This document shows positions 5,565 through 11,762 of a stretch of 20,324 bases of DNA, piece by piece. The notes under the pieces are model-generated. The model was not told the origin of the DNA. It saw nothing but the letters and a program-made list of their open reading frames with translations, and searched no databases. The DNA comes from a virus: positions 1 through 20,324 of the IMG/VR virus record IMGVR_UViG_3300007516_000200. The stretch is one strand, 5' to 3'. A program made the position numbers and the translations under genes. Each line of letters begins with the position of its first letter. The first letter of the stretch is position 1.

Positions 5565-5735
5565 CTAATAAGTTACGTTAGGATTATATGGTGCATCATT
5601 TTTATTTATGGGTTTCAATGCCAGGTATTCACCACAGAATGGGCAATAAGTAGGTTCATCATCTGCTGTCTCTATACTATAACTTACTACAAATTCAGAT
5701 TGACAACTACTACAGGTGTGGTCTAATGTTCTCAA
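5565..5735 (-). CDS. 56-residue zinc-ribbon protein, TTG start
   Basis: The protein has two cysteine knuckles, CSSC (residues 8-11) and CPFC (31-34), spaced like a rubredoxin-type zinc ribbon, with a strand-rich linker containing acidic residues and PTY before the second knuckle. A similar small 'C..C - EPxYCPFCGE' protein is frequent in T4-like marine phages. An in-frame TAA two codons upstream excludes an earlier start, so the TTG at 5735, preceded by AAGGAA at good spacing, is the start. It may bind a polymerase or metal-dependent partner; no function is known to me. Confidence 0.7.
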   Translation of the reverse strand: MRTLDHTCSSCQSEFVVSYSIETADDEPTYCPFCGEYLALKPINKNDAPYNPNVTY

Positions 5736-5821
5736 GTTTTATTTCCTTTATAATCAAATTTATTTATTATCATACATTATCCTTGTGTTAACCCTAATAG
5801 ATTAAAAGGATATGCTCTATA

Positions 5822-6142
5822 TTAAACGGTAAATGATTCCCCACACCCACATCTTGCTGATTCATTTGGGTTGATGAACTCAAATCCTTGGTTTAATCCC
5901 TTTTTCTGATAATCTAGTTGTAAACCATCTAGATAGGTTAAATCTTTTTTATCTATTATTAGAGTAACACCCTTGTCAGTGTAAGTATTGTCTTCTGGTA
6001 ATATATTGTCAACAAACTCTAATACATATGCCATACCTGAGCACCCAGTAGTTTTTACACCAATACGGAGTCCTACAGTATTTTCTCTACCTGTAATTGC
6101 ATTGCTAGCTTTCTCTGCCGCTATATCAGTTAAAGATATCAT
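5822..6142 (-). CDS. iscA: IscA, A-type Fe-S cluster carrier
   Basis: IscA-family proteins accept Fe-S clusters or iron from a scaffold such as IscU and deliver them to apoproteins in the cytosol. The 106-residue product matches the usual length and has all three ligand cysteines at C34, C98 and C100 (TGCSGMAYVLEFVD and RCGCGESF), almost the same positions as in E. coli IscA. The conserved LDGLQLDY and GLNQGFEFINPN blocks favour IscA over ErpA. The ATG follows the stop of the formate dehydrogenase gene directly (TAAATG), so the two are translated together. No cysteine desulfurase is encoded nearby, so sulfur must come from the host. Confidence 0.93.
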   Translation of the reverse strand: MISLTDIAAEKASNAITGRENTVGLRIGVKTTGCSGMAYVLEFVDNILPEDNTYTDKGVTLIIDKKDLTYLDGLQLDYQKKGLNQGFEFINPNESARCGCGESFTV

Positions 6143-7339
6143 TTACTTTTTGAACTCTGCCGCTTCTTCTGAGCCGCCTGTTGAAGTTCCTTTAGTGTAA
6201 GAGTGAGCACCAACACCAGCTAATTCTCCGTTCTGAACGATTAGATATTCATCTCTGATATCAACCTCATTGAATACACACTCTAATATCTCTCTAACTC
6301 CGTCTGCATATCGAGTCTGAGCAGATAGAGATGTTCCAGATGTATGAGGAGTCATTGCATGATTTGGCATTGTCCTCCAAACATGGTCATTAGGTGCAGG
6401 TTGTGGGAACCATACATCACCAGCATAACCACTTAGATGTCCTGATTCTAGACCTCTAGCAATTGCATCTTTATCACAAATCTTTCCTCTTGCAGTATTA
6501 ATTATATAAGCACCTTTTTTACATTTAGCAATCATCTCATCATCAAACAGATGTTCAGTTTCAGGATGTAAAGGACAACTAATGTTAATCACATCACAAA
6601 CTGCAACCATTGATTCGACTGAATCGTGATATGTAAGATTTAACTTTTGTTCTTGTTCTATACTTAATCTATGTTTATCAAAGTAATGGAGATGTACATC
6701 AAATGCCTCCATCTTTCTTAATACATCTAGACCAATACGACCAGCCGCAATTGTACCAACATTCATACCCTCTACATCATAAGACCTAGAAACAGCATCA
6801 GCAATATGCCAACCGCCATCATTAACAATCTTATGTTGAGTAGTAAAATCTCTTACTAAAACTAGAATCTGCATAATGATATGTTCAGCAACAGACCTTG
6901 AGTTACAATAAGTTACTTCAACAACATCAATGTTATGGTCCATGGCGGCTTGTAAGTCAACATGGTCTGAACCAATGCCGGCAGTAATCGCCATCTTTAA
7001 ATTCGGGGCAGTTTCCATCAATTCTCTTGTTACATAATATGGCCAAAATGGTTGAGATATAACAATATCTGCATCAACTAATTCTTTATCTGCCGTACAT
7101 CCTTTGCCATCTTTGTCAGACGTAACGACTAATGTATGACCAGCATCTTCTAAAAACTTTCTAAGACCTAACTCACCAGATACACAACCTAATAATTCAC
7201 CAGGTTTAAAATCTCGTCCTTGAGGATTTGGCAATGTCATGCCATCAGGATATTTGTCTATTTTAGGTAAATTGCTTAATGGATAACTCTCAGGCATTCC
7301 GCCTTTAGGGTCATCATATAATATACATAACACTTTCAT
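6143..7339 (-). CDS. fdh: NAD-dependent formate dehydrogenase
   Basis: The enzyme oxidises formate to CO2 and reduces NAD+ to NADH, without metal or Fe-S cofactors; it belongs to the D-2-hydroxyacid dehydrogenase superfamily. The 398-residue product is collinear with the 400-residue Pseudomonas sp. 101 enzyme as I remember it. PFWP 97-100, I122, N146, R284, D308, Q313, H332 and S334 (substrate and catalytic site) are all present at identical numbers, as are the AAGRIG nucleotide loop at 198-203 and D221, which selects NAD over NADP. The C-terminal GGSEEAAEFKK is also kept. It starts behind GGAG, lies between iscU and iscA and is coupled to iscA. Nothing suggests decay. NADH made from host C1 metabolism could feed respiration or reductive synthesis during infection. 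Confidence 0.95.
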   Translation of the reverse strand: MKVLCILYDDPKGGMPESYPLSNLPKIDKYPDGMTLPNPQGRDFKPGELLGCVSGELGLRKFLEDAGHTLVVTSDKDGKGCTADKELVDADIVISQPFWPYYVTRELMETAPNLKMAITAGIGSDHVDLQAAMDHNIDVVEVTYCNSRSVAEHIIMQILVLVRDFTTQHKIVNDGGWHIADAVSRSYDVEGMNVGTIAAGRIGLDVLRKMEAFDVHLHYFDKHRLSIEQEQKLNLTYHDSVESMVAVCDVINISCPLHPETEHLFDDEMIAKCKKGAYIINTARGKICDKDAIARGLESGHLSGYAGDVWFPQPAPNDHVWRTMPNHAMTPHTSGTSLSAQTRYADGVREILECVFNEVDIRDEYLIVQNGELAGVGAHSYTKGTSTGGSEEAAEFKK

Positions 7340-7362
7340 TTTATTTCTCCATTTTCGTCAAT

Positions 7363-7761
7363 TCAAATTTTTATGCGGTTTTTTTGTTTACTCTTATAAT
7401 CAGCTAATGCACTTTTAATAGCATCTTCAGCTAAAACTGAACAATGTATTTTTACTGGAGGTAAAGCTAATTCTTCTACTATATCCATATTTTTAATTTC
7501 TTGTGCTTGCTCGACTGACTTACCTTTGAGCCAAGTTGTAACAAGACTACTTGAAGCTATAGCTGAACCACATCCATAAGTTTTGAACTTAGCATCTTCA
7601 ATAATTCCAGTTTCTTCATTAATTTTAATTTGTAACTTCATTACATCTCCGCAAGCGGGGGCTCCAACCATACCAGTTCCTACTGTCGGGTCATTTTTAT
7701 CAAATGAGCCTACGTTTCTAGGATTCTCATAATGGTCTAATACGGCTGCTGAATAAGCCAT
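7363..7761 (-). CDS. iscU: IscU Fe-S cluster scaffold
   Basis: IscU is the cytosolic scaffold on which a cysteine desulfurase (IscS) builds [2Fe-2S] clusters, which HscA/HscB then help release. The 132-residue protein keeps every key residue: C37 and D39 (PACGD), C64 (YGCGSA), H106 and C107 (KIHCSVLAEDA), and the LPPVK HscA-recognition motif at 100-104. D39 is the residue that lets clusters be transferred. The start has AAGGAG six bases upstream. It lies between the ErpA-like gene and the formate dehydrogenase gene. Because LPPVK is kept, the protein probably works with host chaperones of the Isc type; if the host only has a Suf system, the partner is unclear. Confidence 0.95.
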   Translation of the reverse strand: MAYSAAVLDHYENPRNVGSFDKNDPTVGTGMVGAPACGDVMKLQIKINEETGIIEDAKFKTYGCGSAIASSSLVTTWLKGKSVEQAQEIKNMDIVEELALPPVKIHCSVLAEDAIKSALADYKSKQKNRIKI

Positions 7762-7772
7762 GGCATTCTCCT

Positions 7773-8105
7773 TTATACTGCAAAACTACTTCCGCATCCA
7801 CAGGACGATGAAGTAGATGGATTTGATATTTGAAATTGTTCTGCCGTTAGAGTTTTATTGTAAGCAACAGTTGAACCTTCTAGATATTGGTTAGAGTGTG
7901 CATCGACAATAACTTTTAGTTCCGTGCCTTCTAGGTCTAATGCAAAATCACTATCAGATATGGTATTTTCCCATGTAAATCCATATTTAAACCCTGAGCA
8001 TCCGCCACCTTCTACATACATTCTGAGACCTTTTATTTCGGAATCTGATTCTTCCGCATATAGGTCTACAATCTTGTCAATAGCGGACTGTTCAATGGTT
8101 ATCAT
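7773..8105 (-). CDS. erpA: ErpA-like A-type Fe-S carrier
   Basis: This second A-type carrier of 110 residues has cysteines C36, C102 and C104 (GGGCSGFKYGFTW and SCGCGSSFAV). The GGGCSGFxYGF block and the S-CGCGSSF end are typical of ErpA, whereas the carrier at 5822-6142 has the IscA version. ErpA delivers clusters to final targets, including respiratory and isoprenoid enzymes. The ATG at 8105 is the right start, since the longer upstream reading of this frame only gives a Cys/Ser-rich sequence antisense in character that overlaps the upstream gene. It starts two bases after the stop of that membrane-protein gene, so it is coupled, with only a weak ribosome-binding site of its own. Confidence 0.92.
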   Translation of the reverse strand: MITIEQSAIDKIVDLYAEESDSEIKGLRMYVEGGGCSGFKYGFTWENTISDSDFALDLEGTELKVIVDAHSNQYLEGSTVAYNKTLTAEQFQISNPSTSSSCGCGSSFAV

Positions 8106-8107
8106 TT

Positions 8108-8299
8108 TTATTTCTTTGCTTGTTCTTTTGTATATAATGTCCAAGCACCATATACAATAGCACCAACTGCTGCTACTGATACTAATGCATGTGACATTAG
8201 AGCAAGAGTGCCAAGTACAATCAAAGCAATTCCGTCCCATGAAGTTCTTTCAGCCCAGCGAGCAAGAAGCCACGCCTTTATAACATTTAAATCTAACAT
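8108..8299 (-). CDS. Small two-helix membrane protein
   Basis: The 63-residue protein starts at the ATG at 8299, which has AAGGAA nine bases upstream; longer readings overlap the nrdB end and lack a start signal. A WLLARWAERTSWDG head is followed by two hydrophobic helices (about 21-35 and 38-56) and a YTKEQAKK tail. Small proteins with the 'ERTSWDGxxLI-LG ... YGAWTLW' pattern are common in marine T4-like phages, but no function is known to me. It links nrdB to the Fe-S genes and is coupled to the ErpA-like gene. Confidence 0.75.
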   Translation of the reverse strand: MLDLNVIKAWLLARWAERTSWDGIALIVLGTLALMSHALVSVAAVGAIVYGAWTLYTKEQAKK

Positions 8300-8320
8300 A
8301 ATAGTTTTTCCTTTTTGTTT

Positions 8321-8335
8321 ATAGCTATAAGCTAT
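8321..8335 (+). terminator. Weak stem-loop in the nrdB gap, plus-strand T-run
   Basis: ATAGCT-ATA-AGCTAT is a perfect 6-bp inverted repeat with a 3-base loop. On the plus strand it runs into T6, like a terminator for antisense transcripts. On the minus strand it is preceded by A-rich and followed by A-rich sequence, so it could act only as a processing or pausing hairpin between nrdB and the next gene. The stem is weak (two G-C pairs). Confidence 0.35.
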
Positions 8336-8351
8336 TTTTTGTTCAACTACT

Positions 8352-9377
8352 CTAGGTTGCAACTTTCTCATTTTTCTTATCCTCGGGATTTCCCCATACA
8401 TCTTCCCACGAACCAGTCAAAGCGCCTTTAGCATAATCCGTTGCACGATTCTCGAAGAAATTAGTGTGTGTAGGAGCATTAATCATCTCTTCAACCCAAG
8501 GCAATGGATTCTTTTTAACTTTATACACACCTCGAAGTCCTAATGATATCAACCTTCTGTCACAAATATAACGAATGTACTGTTTAACTTGAGCTGCGGT
8601 TAAATCGGGCATATCGCCCATTTCAAATGATAAATCAATAAATTTATCTTCTAACTCAACCATCTTTTCTGCAATTGAATAGATTCGAGATTTAAGTGTG
8701 TCGTTCCAAATCTCTTTGTTCTCCTCTATATATGTTCTGAATAACTTAATCATTGATTCGGTGTGTATTGTTTCATCAACAATAGACCATGTTATAATCT
8801 GACCCATACCTTTCATCATACCGTGGCGAGGGAAGTTTAGTAACATAATAAATGATGAGAACAATTGCATACCTTCAGTAAATGCGGAGAAAACTGCAAT
8901 ATGTGTAGCTGTAGATTGTTTATCGCCATTACGATTACTAATATCTTTTACATAATCGTGTTTATTTTTCATTGCTTCATATTCTAGAAATTCACCATAA
9001 GTTGACTCAGGCATTCCTAGAGTTTCAATTAGATGTGAGTAAGCTGCAATATGAAGTGCTTCACGAGCGGCAAATCCCATTAACATCATTCGAACTTCTG
9101 GTTGTGGAAAATATGGTAAATAGTTATTCACATATCCACCAGCAACGTCTATATCACCTTGAGTAAAGAATCTAAATATGTTTGTAAGAAAATGTTTTTG
9201 TGGTTGAGTTAATACTCGTTGCCAATCTTTTACATCTTCTGCCATTGGAACTTCTGTATGTAACCAATGACTTTGTTCATGTTTTAACCAGGCATTATAA
9301 GCAAAAGGATAATTGAAGGGTTTGAAGGTGTTTCTTTCTTCCATTAAATTTGGTTTTTTATTCTCACTTGCTGCCAT
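8352..9377 (-). CDS. nrdB: Ribonucleotide reductase class Ia, beta subunit
   Basis: NrdB holds the diiron-tyrosyl radical that starts reduction of ribonucleotides by NrdA. The 341-residue protein has metal ligands D75, E106, H109, E168, E202 and H205 with exactly the spacing of E. coli R2 (D84, E115, H118, E204, E238, H241), and the radical tyrosine is present at Y113 (EALHIAAYSH). The gene starts behind AGGAAAAGG and follows a 50-residue gene; nrdA and thioredoxin lie upstream, a small membrane protein and Fe-S carriers downstream. The diiron site makes iron supply relevant, which gives one reason for the neighbouring Fe-S genes. No inteins or gaps seen. Confidence 0.97.
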   Translation of the reverse strand: MAASENKKPNLMEERNTFKPFNYPFAYNAWLKHEQSHWLHTEVPMAEDVKDWQRVLTQPQKHFLTNIFRFFTQGDIDVAGGYVNNYLPYFPQPEVRMMLMGFAAREALHIAAYSHLIETLGMPESTYGEFLEYEAMKNKHDYVKDISNRNGDKQSTATHIAVFSAFTEGMQLFSSFIMLLNFPRHGMMKGMGQIITWSIVDETIHTESMIKLFRTYIEENKEIWNDTLKSRIYSIAEKMVELEDKFIDLSFEMGDMPDLTAAQVKQYIRYICDRRLISLGLRGVYKVKKNPLPWVEEMINAPTHTNFFENRATDYAKGALTGSWEDVWGNPEDKKNEKVAT

Positions 9378-9422
9378 ATGTTTTACCTTTTCCTATAATT
9401 GTTTAGTTGATATAATCCCTGT

Positions 9423-9575
9423 TTATATCGTACGTCCAGACTCTACATATAGATTACATGTAGTACCTGGTTCTGTGCATTTCTGTATTGTGTCAAAGTC
9501 TATTAAATACCCATTCATAATGTGACTGAGGCCTAAAATAATAGAGGCAATTATAATTGATTGTTGTATACTCAT
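9423..9575 (-). CDS. 50-residue membrane or exported protein
   Basis: The gene starts at a TAATG overlap with the thioredoxin stop and fills the gap before nrdB. The product has an N-terminal hydrophobic segment (SIIIASIILGLSHIM) and a polar tail with two cysteines (C33 and C40) in a small loop. This would suit a single-pass membrane protein or a secreted peptide with one disulfide outside the membrane. Its fixed place between thioredoxin and nrdB suggests a link with redox biology, but that is inference. Too short for usual gene calling. Confidence 0.6.
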   Translation of the reverse strand: MSIQQSIIIASIILGLSHIMNGYLIDFDTIQKCTEPGTTCNLYVESGRTI

Positions 9576-9817
9576 TATATTGCCCATTCCTCTAATTGTT
9601 TAGTTGATAAAACCCCAATACTTCTTTTTACTTCCGTTTCACCATCTAACATTAATAGAGTTGGTACAGAACGAACTTGCCATTGTGTTGCTAAATCTTC
9701 ATCTTCATCAATATCAATAACCTCTATAGGAATATCAATCTTAGCTGAATTCAAATTCATTTCTAAACCTTTACATGGTTGGCACCAAGAGGCTGTAAAT
9801 CTCAATATCTTTTTCAT
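9575..9817 (-). CDS. Thioredoxin, short phage form
   Basis: The protein has the WCQPCK active site (C12 and C15), an IDIDEDEDLA strand-helix and the cis-proline in SVPT (P52), the set that defines a thioredoxin fold. At 80 residues it is shorter than the usual 105 or so. The ATG at 9817 has AGGA six bases upstream and lies seven bases after the nrdA stop; the longer frame starting further upstream would run into nrdA and lacks a signal. Its position between nrdA and nrdB makes it the likely electron donor to NrdA, the role played in T4 by the NrdC protein. It would itself need reduction by a host reductase. Confidence 0.92.
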   Translation of the reverse strand: MKKILRFTASWCQPCKGLEMNLNSAKIDIPIEVIDIDEDEDLATQWQVRSVPTLLMLDGETEVKRSIGVLSTKQLEEWAI

Positions 9818-9824
9818 TATTATC

Positions 9825-11621
9825 CTATTCGCAGGCGATACAAATGCCATCGTCTTCTGCCATTTTTGTTAAGTCTAACTCTTGAATTACCTGTCTTTCA
9901 ATTTTCTTTGCGACCTTATCAGCCTTACCAATTTTCTCTGAACGACAATAGTACATCGTTTTAAGTCCACCTTTCCATGCCATATAATGTATTGCGTGTA
10001 CATATTTAATGTTAGCATCTGGTCTGAAAAATACATTTAATGATTGTGCTTGGTCAATCCATTCTTGTCTATCTACTGCATGTTGAATCAACCATCGTTG
10101 GTCAATTTCCATTGATGTTTTAAATATATCTCTTTCCCAATCTGATAACTTATCCAAATGTTGTACACTGCCGTCATTAGCAATGATTGATGACCAAATC
10201 TCATCATAGTCCATTTTACTATCTAATTTACATTTATCTTTTATTATTTTATCTAAAAATTTATTCTTATGTAAATGTGAACCAGACAATGTATCTTGTC
10301 TATAAGCATTAGCACGATATGGTTCTATACTTGGAGAAGTATTACCCATGATAATAGATGATGAGGCATTTGGAGCCACAGCCATAAGATGTGAGAATCT
10401 TTGACCTGAACCTTCTGCATCTGGAGCTTCACCTCTCGCTTCGCCAAGCTCTTGATTAGCTACATCTAAAGAAGTTCTTATGTGTTTAAATATTTGTTTG
10501 TTCTTACTAACAGCTAATGCTGATTCCCATGGAATATTCTTCTTTTGAAGATGAGCATGCCAACCTAATGCACCAACACCAATACTTCTCTCACGTGAGG
10601 CTGAGTAAGATGCTCTTGCAACAGATTCTGGTGCATTTTCAATAAAATATTGTAATACATTATCTAACATCTCAGCAATATCTTTTAAGAATAAATCATT
10701 CTTTTTCCATGCATCATAATATTCTAAATTTACAGAAGACAAACAACACACAGCTGTTCGATTTTCATCTGTTGGTAGAATAATCTCTGAACATAGATTC
10801 GATTGTTTAATAGATAAACCTAAATCTTTTTGAAACTGTGGCATCTTATCATTAGAAATGTCAATGAAATGTAAATATGGTTCACCTGTTTGCATACGAA
10901 TTTCTAAAATTCTTTGCCATAAGTCTTTAGCTGAAACCACTTCTTTAATCAGACCACTGTTTGGGTCTTTTAATTGCCATGAATCGTCTGCATCGCCTTC
11001 AATCATACTTCTTTCAATAATCTGCATGAAGTCATTTGTGATATTGATGCCATGATGTAGATTCAGACATCTCATGTTCTGGTCACCAGTAGGTCTTCGC
11101 ATTTCTAGAAACATCATGATATCAGGATGAGATATATCTAGGTACGCTGCATAGGAACCTCTCCTTGTTCGTCCTTGACGGTATGCCAATGAGGATGCAT
11201 CATATGTTCGTAAGTGAGGCATTACACCAACAGACTTATCATCTGATGAACGAATACCAACACCAATGCCGACACCTCCACCTAACATAGACAAGGAGTT
11301 TACTTCTGAGAGTGTTGAGATTAAACCTTCTGATGAATCATCTAGATACGGTAGAAAACATGATATCGGTAAGCCACGCTTAGACCGACCATATGATAGG
11401 ATAGGAGTTGAATATGATAACCAATGTTGACTTGCATAATCATACAATCTTTGTGCATGTTCTTTATTCGAACCAAATACACTCGATACATATGCGAATC
11501 GTTCTTGAGGACTATCTTCATCCTCTTTCATATAACTTTCTTTTAATCTCTTGAGACCTAATTGGTCAAATAGGGAATCTTTTGTAAAATCAACTTTAAT
11601 ACCATGAACAATGTTGTCCAT
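9825..11621 (-). CDS. nrdA: Ribonucleotide reductase class Ia, alpha subunit, no ATP cone
   Basis: NrdA reduces ribonucleoside diphosphates to deoxy forms. The 598-residue protein contains the redox cysteine in GLPISCFL (C88), the catalytic N275-x-C277-x-E279, the second redox cysteine in VCCLSS (C292/C293), the radical-transfer tyrosines in MYYCR (Y557/Y558) and a C-terminal CIACE pair that passes electrons from thioredoxin. C88 corresponds to E. coli C225, so about 137 N-terminal residues are missing relative to E. coli, including the region of the ATP cone that senses dATP. The enzyme may thus escape dATP feedback. The start has GGAG at good spacing and follows a structured 141-base leader. 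Thioredoxin and nrdB follow. Confidence 0.97.
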   Translation of the reverse strand: MDNIVHGIKVDFTKDSLFDQLGLKRLKESYMKEDEDSPQERFAYVSSVFGSNKEHAQRLYDYASQHWLSYSTPILSYGRSKRGLPISCFLPYLDDSSEGLISTLSEVNSLSMLGGGVGIGVGIRSSDDKSVGVMPHLRTYDASSLAYRQGRTRRGSYAAYLDISHPDIMMFLEMRRPTGDQNMRCLNLHHGINITNDFMQIIERSMIEGDADDSWQLKDPNSGLIKEVVSAKDLWQRILEIRMQTGEPYLHFIDISNDKMPQFQKDLGLSIKQSNLCSEIILPTDENRTAVCCLSSVNLEYYDAWKKNDLFLKDIAEMLDNVLQYFIENAPESVARASYSASRERSIGVGALGWHAHLQKKNIPWESALAVSKNKQIFKHIRTSLDVANQELGEARGEAPDAEGSGQRFSHLMAVAPNASSSIIMGNTSPSIEPYRANAYRQDTLSGSHLHKNKFLDKIIKDKCKLDSKMDYDEIWSSIIANDGSVQHLDKLSDWERDIFKTSMEIDQRWLIQHAVDRQEWIDQAQSLNVFFRPDANIKYVHAIHYMAWKGGLKTMYYCRSEKIGKADKVAKKIERQVIQELDLTKMAEDDGICIACE

Positions 11622-11642
11622 TCATATACTCCAAATAAAATC

Positions 11643-11728
11643 TAAAAATAAAAAACACTGGGGAATAACTTTACAAACATGAGCCTTTTTGGTGTTAGCA
11701 TGATAATGGCGACTAGCCAATCAGTGTT
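11643..11728 (-). terminator. Structured nrdA leader with alternative hairpins
   Basis: On the minus strand AACACTG (11728-11722) can pair perfectly with CAGTGTT (11660-11654), which runs straight into TTTTTTATTTTT. A second AACAC (11696-11692) competes for the same GTGTT, and a small TGGC-TAGTC-GCCA hairpin lies in the long loop. This looks like a terminator or attenuator between the primase gene and nrdA. The outer pair gives a tRNA-like size of about 75 bases, but no anticodon or T-arm could be built, so a tRNA is rejected. Confidence 0.4.
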
Positions 11729-11762
11729 AGATTACAACACACAATTTATTATTAACTTGATA

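Noticed and set aside
5603-5610. CATAAATA on the minus strand
   Set aside because: It is internal to the zinc-ribbon coding sequence, with no gene boundary or leader downstream.
5761-5768. AATAAATA as a late promoter for the zinc-ribbon gene
   Set aside because: The surrounding sequence is almost pure A/T and the first base departs from the preferred T or C; chance is the simpler view.
8106-8240. N-terminal extension of the ErpA-like protein
   Set aside because: The extra 45 residues are Cys/Ser/Trp-rich, overlap the upstream membrane-protein gene and precede a family-typical ATG at 8105.
8300-8401. N-terminal extension of the small membrane protein into nrdB
   Set aside because: It crosses the end of nrdB and the stem-loop; the ATG at 8299 has the AAGGAA site and family-like length.
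11654-11728. tRNA gene in the primase-nrdA gap
   Set aside because: A 7-bp outer stem at tRNA distance and a small D-arm-like hairpin exist, but no anticodon stem, T-arm or TTC loop can be formed.
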